The notes under the pieces: model-generated
Database searches by the model: none
What the model saw: the letters and a program-made list of their open reading frames with translations, nothing else
Told to the model about the DNA's origin: nothing
Assembly (NCBI GenBank): GCA_027625915.1
Contig: JANTQA010000026.1
Span: 7,254,001 to 7,318,000 of the forward strand
Length of the DNA stretch: 64,000 nucleotides
From: Anaeramoeba flamelloides
Lineage: Eukaryota; Metamonada; Anaeramoebidae
Reading direction: 5' to 3'
Position numbers and translations under genes: made by a program
Shown: positions 26,265-38,785 of the stretch, piece by piece
Position numbering within the stretch: position 1 is the first letter of the stretch
Layout of the letters: every line of letters begins with the position of its first letter

Positions 26265-27071
26265 TCATTTTTTAAAAAATAAATCGTGAGCAGAGATAAA
26301 ATTCTTATTTTTTACTGAATAGTCATTTGTAGATGCGTGTTCTTTTTGAAAAGTTTTACTTGTATTATTTCCGAGATTAGTTTTTAATTCTTTTAATTGA
26401 GAATTTATCATATTATATTTATACAAATTGTCCTTATATTTTGTTATTTGTTTTATTAAATTTTCTTTTTCAAGCTGTTGTTCATTATGTATGTTTGAAT
26501 GTAAATTTAATTCAGCTTTGAGATCTAAATTTTTTTTATGGATTGTAATTAAATTAGCATTTTTCTGATCAATATCTTGATCTAGCTTTCTTGTTTTAGT
26601 TTTTAACTCTTCTATTGTTTTTAATAAATCTGATAATTTTTCTTTTATAATATTTGTTTTTGTCTCAATTTTGTAATTTAAATTAACCATTTGCTTATAA
26701 TTTAGGTAACAACCATTTGATATTTTTTCGATTTGTTCATATAATTGTAATCTTGAATTTGTAATAGTTTGAACTTTTCTTGTATTTTCTTCTTTCATCC
26801 ACTTAATATTTGTAATCAAATCAAGTTTATAATTCTCCAGTTTATTAGCTTTTTCAATGAGATCATCATAATATAATATATTTTCCGATAATACATTTAA
26901 TAGATGCTCGTATAATTCTTTTTGGCTTTCAATCTCTTTTTCTAATAATTTATAATTCTTTTTCAATATGAACTCATTGTTTATTTCATCCTGTAATTGT
27001 TTATTTAATTGTTTATATTGATTTTGTTTAATAAAAATATCTTGTAGTGTCTCCACAAATTGATTATTCAT
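26265..27071 (-). CDS. Coiled-coil protein, unknown function
   Basis: Single exon, 268 residues, with balanced composition and no low-complexity runs, so it is a believable gene. About residues 5-230 form an almost continuous heptad-rich coiled coil with one Gly/Cys/Tyr break (near 118-123). It has no signal peptide or membrane segment. The C-terminus ends with a short non-coiled tail, SAHDLFFKK, which could be a docking motif. I do not recognise the family. Kinetochore, basal-body or tether proteins share such architecture, but nothing here decides among them. The next upstream gene on this strand is far away, so it is probably transcribed alone. Confidence 0.7.
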   Translation of the reverse strand: MNNQFVETLQDIFIKQNQYKQLNKQLQDEINNEFILKKNYKLLEKEIESQKELYEHLLNVLSENILYYDDLIEKANKLENYKLDLITNIKWMKEENTRKVQTITNSRLQLYEQIEKISNGCYLNYKQMVNLNYKIETKTNIIKEKLSDLLKTIEELKTKTRKLDQDIDQKNANLITIHKKNLDLKAELNLHSNIHNEQQLEKENLIKQITKYKDNLYKYNMINSQLKELKTNLGNNTSKTFQKEHASTNDYSVKNKNFISAHDLFFKK

Positions 27072-28069
27072 GATAGAAAGTTTAATAAATTAATAAAAAA
27101 ATAAAAAATAATCCCAAAATGTTTTTAAGTTTTTCAATCATCTTAACTGAATTTTTTCAATTAAAATAAAAATAAATTTCGGACAATTAAGTAAGGAATA
27201 GATTTTATAAGAACAATGGTTTACAATTAAAGTATGTTACTTATCTTTAGTATATTAAATGATTTTCCAATCTATTAAAACTGTACTTGATAACTGAATA
27301 GGAAAATTATTTTCGACAAATGATCCGAATTCACATATTTAATTGATATTATTCACAAAACATCAAGAGTTAAAGGATTGGTATAACCATAGATTCGTCG
27401 AAAATCAAAGTATGTTGTAATTTGGTGTTAATGGTATTAATGCCACTTGGGTAAAACGACTTGGAAATATCTGTTGTTATTTTCCAATTAATATAATAAA
27501 AATTTTATTTCTAGTTCTTCATATGAATATTAATGATTACTGTTGCAATCAAATTATCAGAGTAAAAATTTTATCTTAGAATTATCTAAGGAAGTTTAAT
27601 TTGTTGTCTAAAAAAAATCATTTTTAAAAGATGATGTTAAGATCTTTGGGTTTTCTTTGGCTTATAAACTAGAAAAATATTTTGGAAAGTGAATTAAAAA
27701 TTTTAATTTTTTAATTCGAAAATAATAGTATAAAAAAGCTATTTTAAATCATAATGGATGAACCAATATTTTGGCATAATTTTGAATTGATATATTGTAT
27801 ATTTGAAACTTTGAGGATTAATATCGTTAACTTTCAATAACGACAGACCTAATTTTTACTTTAATTGATCATTAGTAAATAGTCATACAAAATCTTTTGT
27901 AATTGGAACCAAATACAAAAAATTTTTACAGGTTGACAAAATCATAAAGGGATCAATCATCATATTGCTATTAAGAGTAAAAATATGTCAATTTTGAACC
28001 TTTAAATGACAACTTACATTTTTTTTAGTATTTAAAATAAGAAAAATATAAAGTCGTTCCAGACACTGT
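27072..28069. other. Intergenic, nothing recognised
   Basis: A/T-rich region upstream of the coiled-coil gene. No coding or RNA signal was found. Confidence 0.4.
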
Positions 28070-28637
28070 TTAAGGTTTACAATCCCTGGAATTTTAAAAA
28101 AGATTATCCTGTGTTGGGTGTAGTGACTTGTTAATTAGGAATTTATCTGATCTATCTTATGCTTGGTATGAGTTTTAATAGTGGTTCAAAATGGCAATTT
28201 TTGACATTTTAATTTTTTTTTTTCCAAAATCTGAATTGAACAGTTTAAGATTAATTGACTGGAACTTAAGTTATAATCAAATGTGGTTTGTGGGTTTTTG
28301 ATTGAAATTTTTAATTAGGCTTGGAATTATTTGGAGCTTTAAAAATTTTTTTTTTTTTCATATAGTTAATTGACAAAAAAATAAATGGTGATTTTTTTCA
28401 GAAACCATTTTTCAAAAATCAAAGTTTATTCTTGAACACCTACTAATCTATAATTCTTAAACTGTTCAATTCAGATTTTGGAAAAAAAAAAATTAAAATG
28501 TCAAAAATTGCCATTTTGAACCACTATTAAAACTCATACCAAGCATAAGATAGATCAGATAAATTCCTAATTAACAAGTCACTACACCCAACACAAGATA
28601 ATATTTTTTCAGATTTTAGAGGTAGTAAACCTTAATA
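28070..28637. mobile_element. Foldback element with near-identical 150-base arms (D)
   Basis: The arms 28102-28251 and 28454-28603 are inverted copies with almost no differences: GTTGGGTGTAGTGACTTG, TTATGCTTGGTATGAG, GTGGTTCAAAATGGCAA and GAATTGAACAGTTTAAG all recur. Weaker similarity extends outward to a TAAGGTTTAC block at both ends. The middle of about 200 bases is unique and noncoding. Near-identity of the arms implies recent formation or continuing correction between them. Confidence 0.85.
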
Positions 28638-29159
28638 AGTATTTTATAATCTTACAAATTAATTAAATAACAATTCAAAAAAACTAATAAAGGAATTCAA
28701 CTGGAACTTTAAAAACAATTATAATTTTAACATAATTTTTAATTATAACTAATTTTTCAATTTTGAAAAGTACAATAAAACTATCGGATAAATAAGGAAT
28801 GTAATTTGGATGTTAATTGTTTATATTATGCCTTAAATAAATGAATTTAGTTAAAAAAAAATAAAAATATATGGAATATTATTAATTAAAAGAATTTAAA
28901 GATTTATTTTATTATTCCAAAGATATTATACAATTATTGATTCTCTTTCAAACTTTTGCTAATAAAATAAATCATGAGATTCTTTTTATTAATAATATTC
29001 CCGATATTATTGATTTTCTCATTGTTTTTTTTTTAAAAAAAATATTAAAGTAAGAATTTTTAATTGTTTTTATTGACAGAATTTCATTAAGTTTTTCATT
29101 TTTGAAAAGTGTTGAGTATAATCCCTGATTTTACTTGATCTTTCCAAATGATGTAAGTT
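28638..29159. other. Intergenic, nothing recognised
   Basis: A/T-rich spacer between two foldback elements. No gene. Confidence 0.4.
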
Positions 29160-29340
29160 CAAGTTTAACACTTAAATTTTAAGAAATAGAGAAAAATAAA
29201 AGATTTTACTCAATTCTTTTGAATTCTAGGTAAGTATCTTTAGGTTTTTTTGAAAAATAAGATATGAAAATAAAATTTCAAATTTTTTTCATTATTTCTT
29301 ATTTAGAAAAAAAAAAGCTGTTAGATTTTCTTGCGCGTAA
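29160..29340. repeat. Palindrome modules at the edge of foldback E
   Basis: A variant of the CTCAATTCTTTTGAATTCT module (29208-29230) and an AAATAAGA/TTATTTCTTATTT module (29260-29325), of the same kind as in 15040-15740. A second copy of the first module lies at 29676-29737, inside the spacer of foldback E. Confidence 0.5.
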
Positions 29341-30365
29341 TTTTTATTATCCTCAGTTCCAATTTTAAGACACAAACAACCAATAAAATTTATGGAACAA
29401 AAAAAATACCAAATCAAGGTACATTTTTAGGAATTTTTTTTTTATACAATTTATTATACAAAAATCAGGATTTTGAGCTTTAATTTGCAATTATTTTGCA
29501 CCTTAAATATCTTTGATATTTTCTTTATATTAAATGTAACTAATATATTATTTTTTTTCCTTGAATTTTACATAAAAGTTTGCACCTTTATTTTGAAACT
29601 GACGGTTGTAAAATTAATACATTTTACAAACAAAATAGAAAATTTAAAGAAAAACCAAATTAGGTTTTATAGAATTTAAAAGAATTGAGATAAATCTTTT
29701 ATTTTACTCTATTTTTTTTTTTTGAATTCTGGATTATATAGGATACTTTATGATACTTGATGACACTTAAATACACACGTATTTGAAATTTCAATTTTTC
29801 AAAAATTAAAGTGTAAGAATATTTTTTTTTGTAATTGTTCTTTTGTTAAAATTCCATTTTTGTTCGCGATTTGATTAAATATGGACAATTTTTAAAAAAA
29901 ATCTACTGGTAACTCTGACATAATCGAAATATGTAAAAATAGATGATATTCACAGCTAAAATAATTTCTGTTAAACAATTAAAAAAAATTAATAAAAATC
30001 ATTTGTATTGTAAAAAATAGTTTGTTGATTTATGAATGAAATTAGATTTTTTATAAAAAAATTATAGAAAAAAAAATAATATATTAGTTACATATAATAT
30101 AAAGAAAATATCAAAGATATTTAAGGTGCAAAATAATTGCAAATTAAAGCTCAAAATCCTGATTTTTGTATAATAAATTGTATAAAAAAAAATTCCTAAA
30201 AATGTACCTTGATTTGGTATTTTTTTTGTTCCATAAATTTTATTGGTTGTTTGTGTCTTAAAATTGGAACTGAGGATAATAAACATTACACACAAGAAAA
30301 TATAACAGCTTTTTTTTTTTTCAAATAAGAAATAAGGAAAAAATTAAAAAAAATTATTTTCAGTG
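29271..30365. mobile_element. Foldback element with arms of about 290 bases (E)
   Basis: The arms (about 29271-29560 and 30063-30365) are inverted copies with few differences. Shared blocks include GCTGTTA, TTATTATCCTCAGTTCCAA, GACACAAACAACCAATAAAA, AAATCAAGGTACATTTTTAG and TTTGCACCTTAAATATC (written as on the left arm). The spacer of about 500 bases contains one palindrome module. Because the arms mirror each other, the same short reading frame appears on the plus strand at 29473 and the minus strand at 30295; it is not a gene. Confidence 0.85.
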
Positions 30366-31078
30366 TCTGAAATTTTGTTGAAAGTTTTTGACTTAAAAGT
30401 GTAACTTATTTATATATTGTACAAAATATTATGCTATTGTGTGTTTATGATACTTCAAAAGTGAATTACTAAGAAGATTTAATAATAAGGTATTTTTGAA
30501 AACAGGGTTTTTTTTTTTTTTTGATTTGTTATTTCTGGTGAGTAATAATTTTGATAAATGGCATTCTTTTTAAAAATAAAAGTAAAAGTTATTTGTTAAA
30601 AACTAAATTATCTTATTTGGGGTAATATATATATATATATATATAATTAACTCCTTAATAAAAAGTCAAAAGAGATAGATTTATTATTATTATTGTTTAG
30701 AGAGCAAACAAAAAATAATTTGATTTACAGTGAAAAAAAAATAACAAAAAATAATAAAAATTACCTTCTAGATTTGTTTTCACTATTAAAATTCCTGATT
30801 ATTCAAAATTATTGTTGATAATTAGTTAAACTACAACACAATTTGAATTCCATTGAGTATTTAGTTATTTTTTGGTATCAAGATTCGATAAAAAGATATC
30901 TATATTATTATTTCAATAGAAATCATTTCCAACTGGTATAATATCACAATATACTCTAAGATTCAAAAAAAAAATTCCTTTTTAAAAATTTAACCTTAAT
31001 ACCTTTTTGATAATCTATCTATATACTGATATTATTTTTTTATTTTAAAGTATTTTTCCTAAACTTTGTTTTAGTAAA
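30366..31078. other. Intergenic with a (TA)n tract
   Basis: No gene. An AT microsatellite lies at about 30623-30646. The rest is A/T-rich without recognised features. Confidence 0.4.
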
Positions 31079-31103
31079 GGGGGGGGGGAGGGGGGGGAGA
31101 GGG
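31079..31103 (+). repeat. G-rich tract with G-quadruplex potential
   Basis: G10, A, G8, A, G, A, G3 in an otherwise G-poor region, directly abutting the left edge of a family B repeat. It is long enough for a plus-strand G-quadruplex. A C12 run at 18180-18191 gives the opposite-strand equivalent. Confidence 0.8.
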
Positions 31104-31640
31104 CAAGTTTTTTTTCAAATATCAATTATTTTTTATTAATGACCTTTGAATAAAATATGTAGAAAATAAATAGAATAATAAATATCAAAATATAGTTGAA
31201 ATCCATCTGGAATAAATCTCCAAAATCAATGGATTATCTTAAAAATAGAAAAATTCAAAAATTTTTTATACTATTGAGAAAAAAGGCAACAATATTCATT
31301 TTCATCACCTATTGAAGATCAAATAACATTCCAATAAAAATCAAGATCATTTCTAGGTAATCATTTTTACTTTATCTATAACAGTAGAATAGCTCATTTC
31401 TACTTGGTGACTATCGAACTTACAATAAAAAAAATTTGTATTGAATTAGGGTTAAAAAAAATTTGAAAAAAAAAAAAGTCAAAGATAAAAGAAAAATAGT
31501 TAAAAAAAGATTTCAATTTTGGAATTTCCAAAATAAATTTTTTATTCTAATAATCATTCAAATTCTTTAAACTCCTGTAATACACACTCCAAAACTGGGA
31601 CACCTTGACTTGAAAATGGGTAATTTAAATTTTTATAAAA
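31104..31640. repeat. Dispersed repeat family B, copy 1
   Basis: Aligns by eye along its whole length with 38786-39320 and 42420-42970. Shared phrases, in order: a TAGAATAATAA-type block, CTATTGAGAAAAA, TGAAGATCAAATAA, ATTCCAAT, AGAATAGC, TTTCCAAAATAAA, and an end near CCTTTGACTTGAAAATGG. Noncoding; possibly a non-autonomous element with weak GTCAAAGG inverted ends (clearest in copy 2). Confidence 0.65.
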
Positions 31641-31927
31641 AAAAAAAAAATAAATAAATAAAATTCCACTTTAAAATCGAAATTATCATAAAAGCCAAGA
31701 AAAAAATAGTAAAATCTCTTTTAATTATAAAATTGTCATAAACTTTTAATTTTTAATTTGTTTTATTATTATTTTTAAATCAATTTTAATTCTTATAATC
31801 AATCTTCTTTTTATATTTAATTTCTATTTGAAATCAAGGAAAGATTCAAATTTAAATTAACTCAAATATGATGCTAACACTATAAAAACCACTGAAATTA
31901 TTTTTTTTTAAGATATTTTATTTAATA

Positions 31928-31961
<34 letters not shown>

Positions 31962-32678
31962 GGAGCTCTGAGGCACTTGATTCTTCAAAAATTTACATAA
32001 AAAAAAAATGAAAAAATTTTCTTTTATTAATTTCTAAAATTACTAATTCCAAGAAAATAATTATTATAACAAAAAACAAAAAGAAAAGTCACCTATGAAA
32101 TTTATTTCATTCTTTATCATGATTTTTTTTTTTGAGATATAAGATTAAAATAATTGACTTTATATTTTCAGATTTTATTATATTTTTTTGAGAAATTATT
32201 TGAATATAATTTTCACTACAAATATAATCCAAATACATCTCTTATATAGATTCTTAAAAAAACTAAAAATTTGAAATCTTTTGTCTTTCCCTTAAAGGAA
32301 TTCTTTTATGTCATTTTTTCTATTGATAAGATTGGATTTCAGTTCTCACAGAACAAAAAATTCGAAAACTGGTTTCTACAGAAAAAGATGAAAAATTTTT
32401 GAAAATAGACGAAACAGAAAAAAAAAAAAAAATCCTCACATTTTAAAAACAGCCTTGTTCCGAAAAGAAATATATTATCCACAAATTGGTCAATTCAAAT
32501 GAAATATTAATTTTGACAAATCGTATCAAAACTCAAGTTTTCTTTCATCTATTGAGTTTTAACGAAATTAACTGTAAAAACACAAAACGGCCAAGTATTT
32601 AAAAACAATTTTAATTCGAATGAATTACAATCTGTTCATCATTTTCCCCAAAAGAATTTCAAAATTAAAAAAAAACAC
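31641..32678. other. Intergenic upstream of the vWFA gene
   Basis: A/T-rich; a (TA)n tract lies at about 31930-31961. The 40 bases before 32679 are A-rich. No gene recognised. Confidence 0.4.
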
Positions 32679-34790
32679 ATGAACAAAAACTTTTACTCTG
32701 ACTCGGAAACAAATTCTGATTATTCAAATAGCAATTCACTTGAAAACCGATTAAGTTCTTTTGGTTCAACAACTTCAACTTCATCTACAAGCTCTTCAAC
32801 AACACGATTAAGTTTAACTTTGTCAGATTCAGAATCAATTTCACCTTCTACAAGAACTTCGTCAGAATCTTCATTATCTTCTGAATTCAGACAAAAAAAA
32901 TTTTTTCCAACGAATTTCGGCGAAAGTATAGAGGAAAGGAAATTACTTGAACAACAAAAAGCACAGAAGACAAAAAAAAAAAAAAAACAAATAAAAAGGC
33001 CGGGAAATTTCCCACGACTGCCAAAACCGAGAAATCGAATCAAAGTTACAGAAACAGAAGTGGAAAAGAAAAAAGATGAGTATGGATACACTGAAGAATC
33101 GTTTACGTCTGATGAAGGATCTAATGAGATCGATCATTATTTAGAGAAAAACAAAAAACTCGAGGATAGAAAAAAAAAAATTCGGAAGGGTGTGCTGGAA
33201 GATAAAAGTATTGATCTGTGTTTTTTGTTTGACACAACAATAAGTATGAAATACCACATTCTGAAATGTAAGAAAGAAGCAATTAACATTATTAACAAGT
33301 TAAGATCAGACTACCCAGAACATCTATTTAATTTTGCCTTTGTCGGATATCAAGACTACCAATCGAAAACAAATATGAGCACAACCTATCAGGTCTTGGG
33401 CTTTGTTCCGTTTGATCGTTACCAAGAATTTAAAACCTTTCTTGCAAATGTCGAAGTGAAAGGCAACAATGACGATGCCGAGGATGTAGCAGGTGGGTTA
33501 AAAAAAATGCTGGAATTAAAATGGAAATCAACTCTTCAAATCGTAGTGCACTTTGCTGATAGCCCTGCACACGGGAAGCAGTACCACACTGGGTTTATTA
33601 CTGATCGTTTTCTCGAAGGAGATCCAAAGCAAATTAAAATCACAGATCTTTTGATTGAAATGAAGCAGAAGGGGATCCATTATTATTTTGCAAAGATCAC
33701 TAATCATACAGACAAAATGATTCTTGAATTCAAAAAGACCTATGATGTTCTTAATACTGGGTTCTATTTACAAACAATAAACAACCAAGATCGATCGATC
33801 AAGATTACAAATCTCCTCTTACAACTTTTATCACAATCGCTCGACTATTTACAGTCAATTAGCAGTAGCAATCCTCTCACATTACCAAACAATAACATCA
33901 GATCGACAAATGATCAAAACGGATCTGAGTACCAAGACGACGAAGACATATGGGCCCAATATGAAATTTATGATTTTATGACCCCCTCAAGCAATCTTGA
34001 TTACAAAACAATTTTAGGCGGCCAAGAAACCCAATATGTCCACTCATATCCAAGTGTGTCCCTGTGTAAAAAAATGTTTAAAAAGGGGAAACGAAAATAT
34101 TGTTTCCAACTCCACGATAGCAGATATGGCGTCTGTCTAATTGGGAAGAGGTTCATATTGCCACCAGTTGATAAAAAATTCCAATATTTGAATGAATTGA
34201 ATCAGCGCCATATTTGTAAACAATTTGTGATCAAATTTAATTGCAAAAAGCCACTCTACTACCTTGATGTATTGGATCTATTCACAATTTACCATTCCCA
34301 AATGAAAGACTACACAAACGCCGAACCTTTTTTTGAACCCTGTTTAAAGAAAGGTTTAACTACAAATTCACAACGTTTCGAAAACCGACTGCTGTCACAG
34401 GCCTTTTCTCATTATTCTTGGATCAAATCAAATAATCGTATTTTAATTGTTCCAAAAATAATTAGTAACCACATAATAGTAAAGGTAAAGATATATTCTA
34501 CAAATAGTAATGCTTTTGGTGAAAATGGTGGTAGCCAAAAGGTTATCAATGAATTCTGCAACAATCACGTTTGTAATGAGTTGTGCAAACATTTGAATTT
34601 CCTACCTTTCAATAATAAGAAGAGTAATTTACAAAAGCATAAAAATGTTTTAAAAAAAAAAATTACTCATCAGAAATTGCTATGTTCAAACCCATATTGT
34701 GTAAATTTTGTAAAACTATTACCAAAAAATTATAATAGTAAATATATCAATTATTGTGATGATTGTAAAATATTATTAAAAGAGTTTTAA
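32679..34790 (+). CDS. vWFA protein with degenerate alpha-kinase domain (VwkA-like)
   Basis: Single exon, 703 residues. 1-80 is Ser/Thr-rich and disordered; 90-170 is a basic linker. 178-385 is a vWFA domain with an intact MIDAS: DTTIS (185-189), the DDAEDVAGGL loop (265-274), and VVHFADSPAHGKQYH (289-303), as in Dictyostelium VwkA-type kinases. 462-640 is recognisably an alpha-kinase domain: GKRKYCFQLHD, the IGKRF lysine (Lys490), EPFFE, QAFSHYSW (574-581), FGENGG and HVCNELCKHL. However, the segment normally reading DLQG...TDPQIHS is replaced by residues lacking both aspartates and the His (VPKIIS..., VKVKIYS, 591-607), and the Asn of the KYNxN motif is not evident. I therefore infer a pseudokinase. 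The C-terminus has a Cys4 knuckle (C669, C674, C693, C696). Active vWFA plus dead kinase suggests a scaffold. Confidence 0.85.
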   Translation: MNKNFYSDSETNSDYSNSNSLENRLSSFGSTTSTSSTSSSTTRLSLTLSDSESISPSTRTSSESSLSSEFRQKKFFPTNFGESIEERKLLEQQKAQKTKKKKKQIKRPGNFPRLPKPRNRIKVTETEVEKKKDEYGYTEESFTSDEGSNEIDHYLEKNKKLEDRKKKIRKGVLEDKSIDLCFLFDTTISMKYHILKCKKEAINIINKLRSDYPEHLFNFAFVGYQDYQSKTNMSTTYQVLGFVPFDRYQEFKTFLANVEVKGNNDDAEDVAGGLKKMLELKWKSTLQIVVHFADSPAHGKQYHTGFITDRFLEGDPKQIKITDLLIEMKQKGIHYYFAKITNHTDKMILEFKKTYDVLNTGFYLQTINNQDRSIKITNLLLQLLSQSLDYLQSISSSNPLTLPNNNIRSTNDQNGSEYQDDEDIWAQYEIYDFMTPSSNLDYKTILGGQETQYVHSYPSVSLCKKMFKKGKRKYCFQLHDSRYGVCLIGKRFILPPVDKKFQYLNELNQRHICKQFVIKFNCKKPLYYLDVLDLFTIYHSQMKDYTNAEPFFEPCLKKGLTTNSQRFENRLLSQAFSHYSWIKSNNRILIVPKIISNHIIVKVKIYSTNSNAFGENGGSQKVINEFCNNHVCNELCKHLNFLPFNNKKSNLQKHKNVLKKKITHQKLLCSNPYCVNFVKLLPKNYNSKYINYCDDCKILLKEF

Positions 34791-36000
34791 GATAATTTAA
34801 TTAGTTAGAACATAATTCGGAAAATTTTATCAAAAAAAAAAATCTATAAAATTTTGTATTTTTGAAATACACTCATATAATAAACATTATTAAACATAAA
34901 AATTTTGAAAAAGGTTTTCAACTTTATTAGATATTAATGGGAAGTGAAAAAAAAAAGAAAGTTTTCAGTAATATTTTTTTCATTTTTAAAAGTAAAATTT
35001 TTTAAAATTAAATTTGACTTAGTAGAGAGATTATTTGAATCCATTTTTTTAATAGCCCAAAAAGAATCATATTTTTTCAATTTTGAAATAAAATCAAATA
35101 TTTCTCTCCAAAAGAAATCGTTAAATTAAATTGAAAAAATGATTTTTTTTTTTATTTTTGGAATATTTTTTATCAACTTTTTTTTTTCATGTTTGAGTTT
35201 TTATATACGTTCCCTGTTTTTTTCTGCAAATTGTTTTAAATTTTATTATTTTTTCAATCTTAATGTTCAATCAAAAATTAATTCATTTCAACTTTTTCCA
35301 ATATAAAAATACCCTGAAAATAGGTGTTTTTTTCAAAAGTCGGTATTTTTGAAAAGGGGAGTATTCAGATTTTCAAGAGTTTAATAACTATCCTTTTCTT
35401 TATTACATAACATTATGATAACTTTGAAAAAATAATTTATAAAAGAAGTATAACTGAAATCCAATATGTAAAGTTTTGGCTAACTCTAATTTTCAGAATT
35501 TTTTTTTTTTATAGTTAATCGAATGGAATTTAATTTTTATTTTAATTTTTTATATATTAAAAGTAAATTATTATTTTTCCATAACCAGTTTGCCTTAAAA
35601 AATATTAAATGACAATAATATATTAATAAAATATTTAAATGAATCAATAATAAATTAATAAAAAAAGTTTTATATCTATTTGTTGGTTATTTACCTAAAT
35701 TTTTTTTTGAAATAATTTTGAAAATTAATTATTTTAAATAATATTAAATTTGATATTGAAATGAAAAGCCATACTCTAAAACGAAATCATAAAATAATTT
35801 TAAGGGAAATATATGTAAGCTGTCTGGTTTTCATTTTGATAATGATTAATTTTTAATATTTTGCTTTCCCATTTTTGTAATTGAGCTTTCTATACTAAAG
35901 CTAAAGTTCTATTTATATTTTAAGGACGGAGAATCTCAGTATAATGGCTAACATCATGTTTATTGACTTATAGAAAGGTTAAGTCAATAAGATCTTTTTC
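34791..36000. other. Intergenic, nothing recognised
   Basis: A/T-rich region after the vWFA gene. Its short frames are Phe/Lys/Asn-rich and not believable as genes. Confidence 0.4.
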
Positions 36001-37010
36001 AAATTTTGAATTTATGTTTTTTATTTTTTCAATTTATCTGAATTTTGTAAAACAATTTTCAGAGAATCCATCTTGGAAATTGAGCTTGAAAAGTTTAAAA
36101 AAAATGACATTAGAGAAGCTCGTTTTAAATTTTTTTCAATTTCTCAATCTTTTAGTGTACGGATACCAAAATACTTTGAAATAAATGATATGAACTGGAA
36201 AGTTAGAAGGAAACAATTTGATTTCAGATATCATTTGTTTACTTCCCAAATTTTCAAGATTTTGAGGTTTCAGTACACGTATTAATTGGGCTTTTCATCA
36301 ACAAATTCCTCAAAATCCGAAATTTTGCAATATTTTGACTTTTCTTCATTTTAATATCTTTTCAATGATAATGATTGATTTTATATTGTGTTTAAATCAC
36401 TATAGATTATAATCTATGAAAATTTCTTTCAAAAATCAAATTCTTCCAATCCTTTCTTATTTTGAGTTACGAATATATATATATATATATATATATAATA
36501 AATCAAATGGTTATTTTTCTTAAAAACATATATTGGAAATAAAATAAAAAACTCTTATTTAAATTTTCGAGGGATTTTAACCTAAATGAAAAATATAGAA
36601 TTTTTCATAATATCTACTCAAATTATATGGATTTCCATGTTAATAATACTGGGGAAAAGAAATTAAAATTCAAATTTTTTGATTCAAAGAAAAACAAACA
36701 GCCCATTACTGAAATTAATATGAATTGAGATTTTTTTAAAACATAAAGATCAATAAAATTATATTTTGAAAAAATATTAAGGATAGGCTATATACCAGAA
36801 TAGAATAAATAACAAGACCAGACGAAAATGGCAAAATTTCATTTAATTTAATAAAAGAAAACCTTTTTAACAGGGATGATCTTTTAATATATTCAAATAT
36901 TAATACCAAAAGTAATGAAAATATTTTAATTTCTTTTTGAATATTTAGGAATGAATTAGATAAATCATTTGATATTTGGTTTATCTTTCAAAAAAAAAAA
37001 AGAAAATTTA
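36001..37010 (+). pseudogene. Decayed coding patches, possibly LINE-derived
   Basis: Two or three short plus-strand stretches have protein-like composition interrupted by stops and shifts: 36073-36285, about 36600-36727, and about 36805-36940 (ITRPDENGKISFN...). They contain motif-like pieces but no diagnostic RT motif that I can name. Their spacing and strand fit one old retroelement body, probably the internal part of the LINE family seen elsewhere here. A (TA)n tract at 36474-36497 interrupts the region. Confidence 0.35.
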
Positions 37011-37682
37011 TCAATAATGTGATTTAACTGATGTCAAATTAATGATACAAAGTTTATTGGAAATAAAAACAATTGACTTATCATAGAGCCAAAGTAATTT
37101 AAATTGAAAAAATAATTTTTTTTCGGATTAAAGTTTTATTCAGGATTAAAATATTAATTTTTGATAGTATTTAAAAAAAATTTTTTTATCAAAAAATACA
37201 TATTTGGTTTTTAAAAAGATAATTAATTACAATTTTATTTGAATTATCATTATTTTGATAAGATTAAGAAGATTTAATTTACATCAAGAGACACAAGTCT
37301 TGTATCTTTGAAGAAAAATGAGGGTTTGTTACTGAAAAATGAAACCTTTGTAATCTTTCATTTTTATTTAACCTGAAATAAAGAATCCATAAAGTTTAAA
37401 AAATGATTGTTGAATAAAAAAATGCATTTTTGATAAATGGTACAGATTTAACAATTATTGTGTATAATTAAAATTTTAACTTCAAAATTTAATATTCTAA
37501 ATTATAATTTATATAGTTATTGTAATGGACCAATAATTAATAATGGGATTATTATTAATCATTCAAACTATTGAATCGAAACTATGATATTTAGTAAATT
37601 CATTAAGAAAAATAGAATAATTTAATTTTCTTTTTCTATAAAATTAAATTAAAAATAAAACTTTAAACTGTAGTATTAGAAT

Positions 37683-37721
<39 letters not shown>

Positions 37722-38785
37722 AAATTATAATCTTCAAAAAAAGATATGTAACAAAAAAAATTTATTTTAATAATTTTTAGTAAAGTAAAAAAAAATGTAT
37801 TAGATTTACATACGGAAATATTCTAAACAAGAATGTAAATAATAGAATAATTCAAATAATTCTAAAAAATAATATCTCAGGAGTTAAATTAATTTTTGAA
37901 AAGATACTATAGAATCCCGAGATATTATTTACAAATAGTATTTATAAATGAGCCTCTAAGCAGGATTTCAAATATTGTGAGGATATTATGCTTGCGATAA
38001 TTAAATTTGTTAAATATTTTTATAATAAAACATATTTTTAGTTAGAAATGAATTTTAACATCATTTCCTTTATTATTGATCAATTTAGTTTCTTTTCTTT
38101 TTTAGTAAATTAATAGTTAAAAGATAAAATTCTTTTTTTGAATTTTTTTTTTTTATTTTTTTCGTTTTTTATCATTCAATCTGAAAAAAGAACAATCGAA
38201 TTGAAGTGAAAACAACCCAATAACAATAAAAAAGCTTCAATATTAACTAGGACAGTTATTATAAAAATAAAAGAAAAGGGAAAGAGCAAAACAACCCAAA
38301 ATAAATTATTCATTAAAGTATATCAAAGTTTTCCATAAAAGACAAAAAAAAATCAAAAGGGTAAAAAATAATCTAAAAAACTTCAAATTAAAAAAATGTA
38401 CATAATTCAAGAATTCATTTTGGGGTTTTATCTAGTAAACCAATAATTTTTAAAGTTTTATTATATAATTCAAAAAAAAATCAAAGGCTTTTATTTGTTA
38501 CATTTATTTTAAATTGTTGAAAGAAAAGTTGTTTTTATGGTATTTTTTGGGGATTAAAAACATTAAAAGAGTAAAAAAGGGAATATTAAAGCTAATATTC
38601 TTCAAATTTGCATCTATCACAAATTTCAAAAAAAAAAAATAATAGAAAACAGTATCAAATGTTACACTTTGATAGAAACAATTTTTAGTATCCCTTTTTT
38701 GTGAAGAGAGAGTTGCAGAAATAACAATTTTGATCTAAATCATTATAAAAAACCACAAAAAAATCGTTTTCATAAACTTTAATTA
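37011..38785. other. Intergenic with a (TA)n tract
   Basis: No gene. A long AT microsatellite lies at about 37685-37718. A small imperfect inverted repeat (ATAATATCTC facing GAGATATTAT) lies at about 37869-37928. Confidence 0.4.
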